Assembly: GCA_046153015.1 (NCBI GenBank)
Contig: JBJXGF010000183.1
Span: forward strand, 1 to 14,349
DNA length: 14,349 nt
Reading direction: 5' to 3'
Source: JBJXGF01 sp046153015
Lineage (GTDB): Bacteria > Actinomycetota > Acidimicrobiia > Acidimicrobiales > CAIXPF01
Positions 1 to 6,442 of this stretch are shown here, in pieces; within the stretch, counting starts at the first letter, position 1; each line of letters starts with the position of its first letter. Under the pieces are notes generated by a model. It saw only the letters and a list, made by a program, of their open reading frames with translations. It had not been told where the DNA came from and did not search any database. The translations under genes and the position numbers were made by a program.

Positions 1-78
1 GGCGAGGCCGCGCCCGATCGCCTGGGCGATCAGGTGGGTGTTCCCGTAGATGGATTCGTAGACGATCACGGCGTGCAC
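1..78 (-). CDS. Flavodoxin family protein, N-terminal fragment (cut by window edge)
   Basis: The 26 visible codons begin at GTG (78-76) and read VHAVIVYESIYGNTHLIAQA. This matches the first beta strand and FMN phosphate-binding loop of flavodoxins: hydrophobic strand, then Y-E-S-x-Y-G-N-T at residues 7-14, then the start of helix 1. Flavodoxins are cytosolic one-electron carriers. The gene lies on the same strand as the desaturase and 127 bp downstream of it. Flavodoxins are known electron donors to some bacterial acyl desaturases and P450s, so a functional link is possible, but that is inference. The start was chosen because the family usually has M-K-A-x-I-V-Y-x-S there; only a weak CAGGGG purine stretch precedes it. 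The C-terminus is outside the window, so a larger flavodoxin-domain protein is not excluded. Confidence 0.8.
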   Translation of the reverse strand, partial: MHAVIVYESIYGNTHLIAQAIGRGLA

Positions 79-190
79 CCCTGCACGGTGCCCGGAGCGG
101 ACGCCGCCCAACCAGGGGCGATCGGCAGCGCCGGCCGGGACCTCCGACGGACGGTGCTGACGGGCCGGGTTGGGCGGGGCGGCCAGCTCG

Positions 191-205
191 GCCGGGCAGC
201 CCGGC
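191..205 (-). terminator. Short GC hairpin directly after the desaturase stop
   Basis: GCCGGG (191-196), loop CAG, CCCGGC (200-205) form a perfect 6-bp stem with a 3-nt loop, immediately downstream of the desaturase stop codon on the minus strand. No T-run follows, so it would be a weak or U-less terminator or an RNA 3'-end stabiliser. The rest of 79-190 shows no ORF and no recognisable promoter motif for the flavodoxin gene. Confidence 0.35.
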
Positions 206-1267
206 TCAGGCCGCCGCAGGCGTGGGCCGCCGGCCCATTTCCTTGAGCCAGCGGTTGTGGGAACGCAGGGCGACGGCGACGCTGCCGTGGCGGCGGTAGA
301 CCAGGCCGCGCTCCCGGCACACCTCCTCGAGGCGACGGGCGAGCGCCGGGTAGATCGTGTGCGGCAGACCCGGCGCCAAGTGGTGAACCACCTGGTGGTC
401 GAGGCCCCCGACCAGCCAGCGCAGGAACCCGCCGGTGAGGCGGCCCCGACACTCCACGTCGACGGTCGTGCGCAGCTGGTGCAACGGGAAGTGCGCCCCC
501 CGCCGGGGAGCGTCGGGCAGCAGGAACTCGGCCCGGTCGACGCAGTGGGCGAGCTGGAAGATCACCGCCAGCATGAACCCGACCACCCAGGCGGCCACGG
601 CGTAGAACGCGAGCACCGCCCACCACGGGTGCAGCAGCAGGGGGATCACCAGCGCCCAGGTCACGTGCAGCGCCTTGCCGAGCAGCAGCAGCGCCAGCTC
701 GGCCGGGCGCGGCCGCCGGGGGAGGGGATGGTCGCCGACCTTGCCCCGGGCGAGGATCCCGAAGTCCGACACCAACAGCCACTTGAACGTGAGGAACCCA
801 TAGAGAGGCCACAGGTACAGGTGCTGCCACCGGTGCCAGGGCCGCCACGCCTGGCTGGGCGCGAGGCGGGCGAAGGGCTCCTCCTCGATGTCGGTGTCCA
901 TGCCCACCACGTTGGCGTGCGCATGGTGGAGGCTGTTGTGCTTGAAGCGCCACACCCACGAGCTGCCGCCCAGCACGTCGGCCGTGTAGCCGGCCATCCG
1001 GTTGAGCCGCCGCGAGCGGCTGAACGCGCCGTGGTTGGCGTCGTGCATGATGCTGGTGGCCGCGGCGACCGCGGCCACCACCAGCACCACGCACGACGCC
1101 GCCCGAACGGCGAAGCCGACCGGCGCCAGCACCAGCCCGGCGTAGCCGAGCGTCCCCAGCGCAGCGATCACCACGGCCTTGGCGTGCAGGCGACGGCGGG
1201 CGCCGCGAATCTCGTCGGCGCTGGGCATGATCGCAGCAATCACGCCCTCGCCCGAAGGGCTGGACAT
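206..1267 (-). CDS. Membrane fatty acid desaturase (front-end / acyl-lipid type)
   Basis: This 353-residue protein belongs to the membrane di-iron desaturase family. It would insert a double bond into acyl chains of lipids or acyl-CoA at the cytoplasmic membrane, using O2 and external electrons. All three histidine boxes are present: H75-D-A-N-H79, H110-N-S-L-H-H115, and Q292-V-V-H-H296 in a G-G-L-D-H-Q-V-V-H-H context. Gln at the first position of box three is typical of front-end desaturases (the DesA3/linoleoyl-CoA-desaturase-like group). Hydrophobic segments flank the boxes (about residues 30-72 and 150-240). No cytochrome b5 domain is fused, so electrons must come from a separate carrier; a flavodoxin gene lies next door. 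The ATG at 1267 has a GAGGAG ribosome binding site 6 nt upstream. Length is usual for the family. Regiospecificity cannot be read from sequence. Confidence 0.93.
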   Translation of the reverse strand: MSSPSGEGVIAAIMPSADEIRGARRRLHAKAVVIAALGTLGYAGLVLAPVGFAVRAASCVVLVVAAVAAATSIMHDANHGAFSRSRRLNRMAGYTADVLGGSSWVWRFKHNSLHHAHANVVGMDTDIEEEPFARLAPSQAWRPWHRWQHLYLWPLYGFLTFKWLLVSDFGILARGKVGDHPLPRRPRPAELALLLLGKALHVTWALVIPLLLHPWWAVLAFYAVAAWVVGFMLAVIFQLAHCVDRAEFLLPDAPRRGAHFPLHQLRTTVDVECRGRLTGGFLRWLVGGLDHQVVHHLAPGLPHTIYPALARRLEEVCRERGLVYRRHGSVAVALRSHNRWLKEMGRRPTPAAA

Positions 1268-1341
1268 CGGGAACTCCTCGGACAGGCCTCGTACGCGGAC
1301 CGGGGTCGGCGGCAGGAAGCCGAGGTCCCGAACAGGTCGTT

Positions 1342-1347
1342 TAGTCT
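1342..1347 (+). promoter_or_regulatory. Putative -10 element TAGTCT giving a leaderless transcript; may serve both directions
   Basis: In the 87-bp gap between the divergent desaturase and acyl-CoA dehydrogenase-like genes, the only AT-containing patch is TTTAGTCTA (1340-1348). TAGTCT fits TANNNT and ends 7 nt before the GTG at 1355, the spacing expected when transcription starts at the start codon. No Shine-Dalgarno precedes that GTG. On the opposite strand the same patch reads TAGACT (1348-1343), also TANNNT, and could drive the desaturase with a leader of about 65-70 nt. No clear -35 box is visible on either strand. Confidence 0.45.
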
Positions 1348-1354
1348 AGCGGCC

Positions 1355-2521
1355 GTGACCTACTTTCCCGTGTCGAAGGCGCAGCAGACGTGGTTGGAGC
1401 GGGCGCGCGAGGTGGCCGCCGAGGTGCTGGCGCCCAACGCCGCCGAGACCGACCGCACCGGCGCCTTCCCCCGCGTGCAGCTCGCCGCGTTGCGTGAGGC
1501 CGGCTTCTTCGGGCTGCGGGCCGACCCCGCCCACGGGGGCCACGGCGAGGGTCTGCTGACCACCTGCCTCGTGACCGAGGAGCTGGCCAAGGCCTGCCCG
1601 TCCACCGCGCTGATCTACAAGATGCACCTCGAGAGCATCGAGATGGTGTCCCGGGCGCCGACGCCGGAGCAGGCGAGCGAGCTCGTGCCCCGCCTCGCGT
1701 CCGGCGAGTGGCTGAGCACGGTGGCCGGCAGCGAGGGCGGCCACCGCGGCGGGGCGTGGGCCGAGGGCGCGAAGTCCACCGTGGCGAAGGTGGACGGCGG
1801 CTACCAGGTGGCCAACATCCACAAGTCGTTCGTGACCGCCGCCGGCGTCGCCGACTCGTACTTCTTCATGTGCAGCCTGGAGCAGGAGGGCAAGCGGCCC
1901 CGCCAGCTCATGTTCCAGCTCCTCCAGGACGACCTCGCCTGGAGCATCGACGAGCCGTGGGACGGCCTCGGCATGCGGGGCAACAACAGCTCGCCGATGA
2001 CCTTCGACGGCTTCATCCCCGACGGCCGGCTCCTCAACCCCGACAACGCGCCGGTCGACTTCTTCCCGGTGGTGCTCGGCACCTACGCGGCCACCTACCT
2101 CGGCATCGCCGCCGGCTGCTTCGATCTGCTCCAGGCCTACATCGCCGACAACACGCTGGCCGACGGGCGGCGCATGGGCGAGGTGGAGACGATCCAGACG
2201 CGGGCGGTGAACTGCAAGGTGGAGATCGAGCGCAGCCGAGCGTTGCTGTACGCGGCGGCCGCCGCGTTCGACGAAGGGCGCCACGGCGGTCCGCTGCCGT
2301 TCTTCGAGGCGAAGGTGGCCTGCGACCAGGTGGGCGCCTTCGTCACCGGCGAGGCGATGACGCTGGGCGGCGGGTCGGCCTTCGCCAAGCGGCTGCCGTT
2401 CGAGCGGTACTTTCGCGACGCCCGAGCCGGGCTCGTGATGGGCCTCGCCCACGACATCGCGGTGCTCAGCATCGGCCGCATCCTGTTCCCCAAGCCCAAG
2501 AATCCCAAGGGCGAGGGCTAA
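1355..2521 (+). CDS. Acyl-CoA dehydrogenase-fold flavoprotein lacking the usual catalytic Glu
   Basis: The 388-residue protein has the full acyl-CoA dehydrogenase architecture. There is an N-terminal helical domain with the LREAGFFGLRADPAHGGHG-type loop, and a middle beta domain in which the G-x-H-K-S-F-V-T-A-A-G-V-A-D-S segment stands where the flavin-contacting strand normally lies. A C-terminal helical domain ends with R-Y-F-R-D-A-R (about 351-357). Where most family members have Y-E-G-T, this one reads V361-M-G-L-A-H-D, so the MCAD-type base is Gly363. The helix-G segment (G-T-Y-A-A-T-Y-L-G-I-A-A-G) also has no Glu. That pattern resembles acyl-CoA-dehydrogenase-like flavin monooxygenases (HsaA/DszC superfamily) or non-catalytic partner subunits, so the reaction is uncertain. 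GTG 1355 was chosen because a -10-like TAGTCT lies 7 nt upstream; an in-frame GTG at 1370 is the alternative. The longer upstream reading frame overlaps the desaturase antisense and is not coding. Confidence 0.88.
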   Translation: MTYFPVSKAQQTWLERAREVAAEVLAPNAAETDRTGAFPRVQLAALREAGFFGLRADPAHGGHGEGLLTTCLVTEELAKACPSTALIYKMHLESIEMVSRAPTPEQASELVPRLASGEWLSTVAGSEGGHRGGAWAEGAKSTVAKVDGGYQVANIHKSFVTAAGVADSYFFMCSLEQEGKRPRQLMFQLLQDDLAWSIDEPWDGLGMRGNNSSPMTFDGFIPDGRLLNPDNAPVDFFPVVLGTYAATYLGIAAGCFDLLQAYIADNTLADGRRMGEVETIQTRAVNCKVEIERSRALLYAAAAAFDEGRHGGPLPFFEAKVACDQVGAFVTGEAMTLGGGSAFAKRLPFERYFRDARAGLVMGLAHDIAVLSIGRILFPKPKNPKGEG

Positions 2522-2577
2522 AGCCGGCGGCCGTCGGGGCCGATGTGGTTCGGGCAGAGCTCGGCCGTACGAGGACG

Positions 2578-2613
2578 GCGGTTCGCGGCTCTGAGCAGTT
2601 GAAGGCGAACCGC
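2578..2613 (+). terminator. 9-bp perfect inverted repeat after the dehydrogenase-like gene
   Basis: GCGGTTCGC (2578-2586) and GCGAACCGC (2605-2613) are exact reverse complements separated by 18 nt. The element lies 57 bp past the stop at 2521 and 48 bp before the next small gene. It could end the upstream transcript without a T-run, or be an operator or 5'-leader hairpin for the small gene. A second compact hairpin, CCGGC-GAAC-GCCGG (2624-2628/2633-2637), follows it. Confidence 0.4.
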
Positions 2614-2660
2614 AGACCACGGCCCGGCGAACGCCGGCGAGAACGGCAAGGGAGGTCCCG

Positions 2661-2801
2661 ATGGAAGAGCGCAGCGGTTGCGTTCCGTGTCGCCGAGGCG
2701 ACCACATCCACTGCTGGGGGGATTCCCGCCCCGGCGCCTGCGCCTGCCGGTGCCACCGGGGCCACGCCCCGACGAGCTCGCGGCGGCGCACCGACCGCTG
2801 A
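2661..2801 (+). CDS. Small Cys/His-rich protein (46 aa), probable metal binder
   Basis: ATG 2661 is preceded at 5 nt by GGGAGG (2650-2655), one of the strongest ribosome binding sites in the window, and runs to TGA at 2799-2801. The product has six cysteines and four histidines in 46 residues: C7-V-P-C10, G-D-H15-I-H17-C18, C27-A-C29-R-C31-H32 and H35, followed by an Arg/Ser-rich tail. The spacing C-x2-C, then G-D-H-x2-C, then C-x-C-x-C-H looks like a compact Zn-binding knuckle; I recall similar short actinobacterial proteins but know of no assigned function. It sits alone between the dehydrogenase-like gene and the debranching-enzyme promoter. Its role is unknown. The alternative is a chance ORF, which the cysteine pattern and ribosome binding site make less likely. 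Confidence 0.65.
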   Translation: MEERSGCVPCRRGDHIHCWGDSRPGACACRCHRGHAPTSSRRRTDR

Positions 2802-2827
2802 CCGCTGGGCGCGCTCTCGGGGCTGTG

Positions 2828-2833
2828 TAGTGT
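2828..2833 (+). promoter_or_regulatory. Putative -10 element TAGTGT for the debranching-enzyme gene
   Basis: TAGTGT fits TANNNT and resembles the TAGTCT site in front of the dehydrogenase-like gene at 1342. Transcription would begin near 2840, leaving a leader of about 27 nt that contains the GGGAGG ribosome binding site at 2853-2858. No convincing -35 box is visible. Confidence 0.35.
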
Positions 2834-2852
2834 GGCCGCGAGGCAGTCGCTC

Positions 2853-2869
2853 GGGAGGCTGAGCAAACG
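2853..2869 (+). promoter_or_regulatory. Ribosome binding site GGGAGG and in-frame ACG that decide the start of the next gene
   Basis: GGGAGG (2853-2858) is followed after 8 nt by ACG (2867-2869), in frame with the debranching enzyme. From there the protein reads (M)ATEPWSFAGES, the kind of N-terminus expected just before the family's V-T-L-V-E-G-x-S-F motif. No ATG, GTG, TTG or CTG occurs in frame between the TAG at 2828 and the TTG at 2927, and the TTG has no ribosome binding site. Confidence 0.55.
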
Positions 2870-4981
2870 GCAACCGAACCCTGGTCGTTCGCGGGCGAGT
2901 CGGTCGCTCTCGACCATCACAGCAGCTTGGTCACGCTGGTCGAAGGCGCATCGTTCTGTCTTTCGGGACGCTCGGGGGACATCGCCGCCGACGGCGCCCA
3001 GGGGCTGTTCCTGTTCGACACCCGGTTCCTGTCGCGTTTCGCGCTCCGCGTGGGGGGCGTCACCCCGCAAGTGCTGAGCGTGGGCGCCGAGAACGCGTTC
3101 CACGCCGTGCACGTGGGCCGCTGGCAGCCGGGCCGTTCGATCGCCGAGGGGACCCTGCTCGTGCTGCGCCGCCGGTACGTCGGCAACGGGCTCCGAGAGG
3201 ACCTCGAGCTCGCCAACTTCGGGCCGAAGCCGCTCGCCGTCGAGGTCGAGATAGCGGCCGAGGCCGACTTCGCCGACCTGTTCGCGGTGAAGGAAGGCCG
3301 GGCCTTCTCCCCGCCCGGGGCGGCGCAGCGTTGCGGCGGGGGCCTCGAGATCCGCTCGCCCGACGGGAGCAAGGCGGTGCGCATCACGCCCGACGTGGCG
3401 GCCGACTCGGTCGAGGGCGGCGTGCTCCGCTGGCGCTTCGAGGCGCCCGCCGGGGGGCGGGTGCACCTGTGCCTTGAGGTGAGCGCGGTGCTCGGCGAGG
3501 ACGCGGTGGCCACCCGCTACCCGTGCGGGCAGCCGGTGAGCCACGCGACGCCGGTCTCTCGTCTCGCCCATTGGCGGCGGCGCACGCCGACGATCGACGC
3601 CGACGAGGCGGACCTCGTGCGGGCCGTGCGGCGCGCCTCGGAGGACCTCGCCGCACTGCGCATCTTCGATCCCGATCACCCCACCCGCAGCGTCATCGCC
3701 GCCGGCGCCCCGTGGTTCATGACCCTGTTCGGGCGGGATTCGGTGCTCGCCTCGTGGATGGCGCTGCCCTTCGCTCCCGAGCTCGGCCTCGGCGTGGCCC
3801 AGACCCTCGCCTCGCTCCAGGGTGAGGCGGAGGACGAGCTCACCGAGGAGCAGCCTGGCCGGATCCTCCATGAAGTGCGCGCCGGGGGCGCCCTGACCCC
3901 GTTCCGAGGCGCCTCCTGCTACTACGGGTCGATCGACGCGACGCCGCTGTTCGTGATGCTGGTGGGCGAGCTCGACCGCTGGGGCCTCGACCCGGCCGCC
4001 GCAGCCGAGCTGCTGCCGCACGTGGACCGCGCCCTCGAGTGGATCGACCAGTACGGCGACCTCGACGGCGACGGCTACGTGGAGTACCGCAAGCGGTCCC
4101 CGACGGGCCTCGACAACCAGGGTTGGAAGGACTCGTGGGACGCGATCACCCACCCCGACGGCCGCCTGGCCGACCCGCCGATCGCGCTCTGCGAGGTGCA
4201 GGGCTACGTGTACGCCGCATGGCTGGCCCGCGCCCGGCTCGCCCACCGGGCCGGCGACGGCGACACCGCTCGCCGCTACGAGCAACGCGCCGCCGACCTG
4301 CAGGCGCGCTTCGACCGCGACTTCTGGCTGCCCGAGCGGGGCTGGTACGCCATCGCCCTCGACCGCGACAAGCGGCCGGTCGAGGCGGCGGCGTCGAACA
4401 TGGGGCACTGCCTGTGGACGGGGATCGCCCGGCCCGAACGGGCCGACGCGGTGGTCGACCAGCTCATGGGCCCCGGGCTGTGGAGCGGGTGGGGGATCCG
4501 CACGCTGTCGTCGGCGATGGGCGCCTACAACCCGCTCAGCTACCACAACGGCTCGGTCTGGCCCCACGACAACGCGCTGGCCGCGGCCGGCATGGCCCGC
4601 TACGGCCGCCGCCGAGACGCCCGCCGGGTGATCTGGGCGCAGCTCGAGGTGGCCGCGGTGACCGAGGGTCAGCTCCCCGAGCTGTTCGCCGGGCTCGACC
4701 GGGACGACGTGGGCATCCCGGTGAGCTACCCCACGTCGTGCCGGCCCCAGGCGTGGGCCGCGGCGGCGCCCCTGCTCCACCTGCGGACCCTGCTCGGCCT
4801 CGAGCCCGACCTGGCGGCGCAGCGGCTGACGCTGCGGCCCTCGCTCGGGCGGAGCAACGCACGGCTGGCGCTGCGCCACCTGCCCCTCGGGCCCTACCGC
4901 GTGCACCTCACCGTGGAGGGCGACTCGGTGGAGATCGAGGGCCTGCCGCCCGAGTTCGACCTCGACGTGACCCCGGGCTGA
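2867..4981 (+). CDS. Glycogen debranching enzyme (amylo-alpha-1,6-glucosidase family)
   Basis: This protein of about 704 residues (counted from ACG 2867) has two parts. Residues about 20-220 form the N-terminal beta domain of bacterial debranching enzymes (GDE_N_bis type), with V-E-G-A-S-F-x-L-S-G-R-S-G-D-I and G-L-F-L-F-D-T-R-F-L-S-R motifs. Residues about 250-690 form the (alpha/alpha)6 amylo-1,6-glucosidase domain. Landmarks include P-W-F-M-T-L-F-G-R-D-S, the Y-Y-G-S-I-D-A-T-P motif, D-N-Q-G-W420-K-D-S (catalytic-acid region), E-V-Q-G-Y, L-P-E-L-F-A-G and H560-N-G-S-V-W-P-H-D-N569. It is expected to hydrolyse alpha-1,6 branch stubs of glycogen or related oligosaccharides in the cytosol. 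The start is unusual: ACG 2867 with GGGAGG upstream is better supported than TTG 2927, which would remove the conserved E-P-W-x-F-A-G-E segment. No other glycogen genes are adjacent, so it appears to be a stand-alone unit. Confidence 0.92.
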   Translation, partial: TATEPWSFAGESVALDHHSSLVTLVEGASFCLSGRSGDIAADGAQGLFLFDTRFLSRFALRVGGVTPQVLSVGAENAFHAVHVGRWQPGRSIAEGTLLVLRRRYVGNGLREDLELANFGPKPLAVEVEIAAEADFADLFAVKEGRAFSPPGAAQRCGGGLEIRSPDGSKAVRITPDVAADSVEGGVLRWRFEAPAGGRVHLCLEVSAVLGEDAVATRYPCGQPVSHATPVSRLAHWRRRTPTIDADEADLVRAVRRASEDLAALRIFDPDHPTRSVIAAGAPWFMTLFGRDSVLASWMALPFAPELGLGVAQTLASLQGEAEDELTEEQPGRILHEVRAGGALTPFRGASCYYGSIDATPLFVMLVGELDRWGLDPAAAAELLPHVDRALEWIDQYGDLDGDGYVEYRKRSPTGLDNQGWKDSWDAITHPDGRLADPPIALCEVQGYVYAAWLARARLAHRAGDGDTARRYEQRAADLQARFDRDFWLPERGWYAIALDRDKRPVEAAASNMGHCLWTGIARPERADAVVDQLMGPGLWSGWGIRTLSSAMGAYNPLSYHNGSVWPHDNALAAAGMARYGRRRDARRVIWAQLEVAAVTEGQLPELFAGLDRDDVGIPVSYPTSCRPQAWAAAAPLLHLRTLLGLEPDLAAQRLTLRPSLGRSNARLALRHLPLGPYRVHLTVEGDSVEIEGLPPEFDLDVTPG

Positions 4982-4982
4982 A

Positions 4983-4997
4983 CGCGCCCCGGGCGCG
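4983..4997 (+). terminator. Short GC hairpin at the debranching-enzyme stop
   Basis: CGCGCC (4983-4988), loop CCG, GGCGCG (4992-4997) forms a 6-bp stem starting 2 nt after the TGA. There is no T-run. The remaining 78 bp to the next start hold a TAAGTCT stretch (5058-5064), which may be the -10 region of the molybdenum hydroxylase operon, and a GGGGGG(A) ribosome binding site. Confidence 0.3.
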
Positions 4998-5075
4998 GCG
5001 GGCGCGGGTCGTTGGTCGCGGCGGCGCGGTTCTGCGAGACTGACGCCTCGCGACGTGTAAGTCTGGGGGGAGCGT

Positions 5076-5963
5076 GTGAAGTACTTCTCGCCGACGTCGG
5101 TGGAGGAGGCGGTTGGGCTGCTCGCATCGGGCGAGGCTCGCGTGTTCGCCGGCGCCACCGACCTGATCCCGCAGCTGCGGGCCGGCCGGCCCGAGCCGGA
5201 CAGCCTGGTCGACCTCAAGCGAATCGAGCGCCTCGTGTCGCTCACCCGGCACGACGCCGGGTGGACGATCGGCGCGGCCACGCCGGCGGTCCGCCTCACC
5301 GAGGACGCCGGGCTGTCGGCGGCCTTTCCCGGCCTCGTCGAGGCGGTCGGGCTGATCGGGTCGGACCAGATCCAGAGCCGGTGCAGCCTGGGCGGGAACC
5401 TGTGCAACGCGTCGCCGGCGGCCGACTCGGCGCCGGCCATGGTGGTGAACCGCATGCGAGCGGTGATCGCCGCTGGTTCGGAGACCCGGACGATCCCGGT
5501 GGAGGACGTCGTGACCGGCCCGGGCCGGACCTCGCTCGGGCCGGGCGAGTTCGTGGTGGAGTTCGAGCTCGATCCGCCGCCGGCCCGCACCTGCGACGCT
5601 TATCTGCGGTTCATCCCGCGCACCGAGATGGACATCGCAGTGGTGGGCGCGGGGGCGCGCGTGACGCTCGACGAGGCGGGGCGCTGCGCCAGCGCCGTCA
5701 TCGCCCTCGGCGCGGTCGCCCCCACGGTCATCCGAGCGGTCGAGGCCGAGGTCGCGGTGGCCGGGCGCCCGCTCGACGACGAGACGCTGGCCGCGGCGGC
5801 CGCGGCCGCCAGCGCCGCCTGCAACCCCATCGACGACAAGCGGGGCACGATCGCCTACCGGCGCCACGTGGCCGGCGTGCTGGCCCGCCGGGCCTTGAGC
5901 CTGGCCGCCCAACGCGCCGCCGCCCGCAGCAACGGCAGCGAAGCACATGGAGGAGCGAGATGA
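5076..5963 (+). CDS. Molybdenum hydroxylase FAD-binding (medium, CoxM-like) subunit
   Basis: The 295-residue protein belongs to the FAD-binding subunits of xanthine dehydrogenase/CO dehydrogenase-family enzymes. It passes electrons from the iron-sulfur subunit to an external acceptor. The two FAD pyrophosphate-binding motifs are visible: A25-G-A-T-D-L-I-P-Q33 and S104-L-G-G-N-L-C-N-A-S-P-A-A-D117. The C-terminal domain (about 180-285) ends in the usual A-Y-R-R-H-V-A-G-V-L segment. Length is typical. The start is GTG 5076, with a G-rich ribosome binding site (GGGGGGAG, 5065-5072) just upstream. It is the first gene of an M-S-L operon: its TGA overlaps the ATG of the next gene by 4 bp (ATGA, 5960-5963), implying translational coupling. 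Confidence 0.95.
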   Translation: MKYFSPTSVEEAVGLLASGEARVFAGATDLIPQLRAGRPEPDSLVDLKRIERLVSLTRHDAGWTIGAATPAVRLTEDAGLSAAFPGLVEAVGLIGSDQIQSRCSLGGNLCNASPAADSAPAMVVNRMRAVIAAGSETRTIPVEDVVTGPGRTSLGPGEFVVEFELDPPPARTCDAYLRFIPRTEMDIAVVGAGARVTLDEAGRCASAVIALGAVAPTVIRAVEAEVAVAGRPLDDETLAAAAAAASAACNPIDDKRGTIAYRRHVAGVLARRALSLAAQRAAARSNGSEAHGGAR

Positions 5964-6442
5964 GCCGCACGCACGTCACCTGCACGGTCAACGGTGACCA
6001 GGTCGAGTTCCTGACCGAGGACGGCGAGACGCTGCTCCACGCGCTGCGCGACGAGCTCGGCCTCACCGGCGCCAAGGAGGGCTGCAGCACCGGCGACTGC
6101 GGCGCCTGCACCGTCCTGCTGAACGGCGTCATCGCGTGCTCGTGCCTGGTGTTCGCGCCCGAGGCCGAAGGGGCGACGATCGGCACGATCGAGGGCATGG
6201 CCGACGGCGATCATCTCCACCCGCTGCAGCAGTGCTTCCTCGAGAACGCCGCGCTCCAGTGCGGCGTCTGCACGCCGGGCTTTCTCATCTCGGCGAGGGC
6301 GCTGCTCGATGCGAACCCGAACCCGAGCGAGACCGAGATCCGCTACGGCCTGGCCGGCAACCTGTGCCGCTGCACCGGCTACGACAAGATCGTCCGCGCC
6401 GTCCAGGAGGCGGCCGTGATCATGAGGGAGGCGACCGTATGA
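5960..6442 (+). CDS. Molybdenum hydroxylase [2Fe-2S] (small, CoxS-like) subunit
   Basis: The 160-residue protein carries both iron-sulfur clusters of the family. The N-terminal plant-ferredoxin-type cluster is bound by C42-x4-C47-x2-C50-x11-C62. The C-terminal helical-domain cluster is bound by C101-x2-C104-x31-C136-x-C138 in Q-C-G-V-C-T-P-G-F and L-C-R-C-T-G-Y contexts. It relays electrons from the Mo site to FAD. All eight ligands are intact. The ATG at 5960 overlaps the previous stop and has GGAGGAG upstream (within 5949-5955). Its TGA overlaps the ATG of the large-subunit gene by 4 bp (6439-6442). Confidence 0.97.
   Translation: MSRTHVTCTVNGDQVEFLTEDGETLLHALRDELGLTGAKEGCSTGDCGACTVLLNGVIACSCLVFAPEAEGATIGTIEGMADGDHLHPLQQCFLENAALQCGVCTPGFLISARALLDANPNPSETEIRYGLAGNLCRCTGYDKIVRAVQEAAVIMREATV

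Noticed and set aside
170..1354. N-terminal extension of the dehydrogenase-like frame reaching back to 170
   Set aside because: It runs antisense through the desaturase, has Pro/Gly/Arg/His-rich content, and real family homology begins only after GTG 1355.
2578..2640. tRNA-like segment (GGTTCGC reminiscent of a T-arm)
   Set aside because: No acceptor stem, anticodon arm or CCA-compatible layout can be built around it; the inverted repeat explains the motif.
5058..5064. TAAGTCT upstream of the Mo-hydroxylase operon as a -10 box
   Set aside because: It does not fit TANNNT exactly in either register and has no -35 partner; noted only as a weak possibility.
1346..5590. 1414-codon open frame on the minus strand opposite the dehydrogenase-like, debranching-enzyme and Mo-hydroxylase genes
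   Set aside because: It is antisense to three well-supported genes, low-complexity (Arg/Gly/Pro/His/Val-rich) and without recognisable domains. Long antisense frames are a by-product of strong G/C third-position bias.
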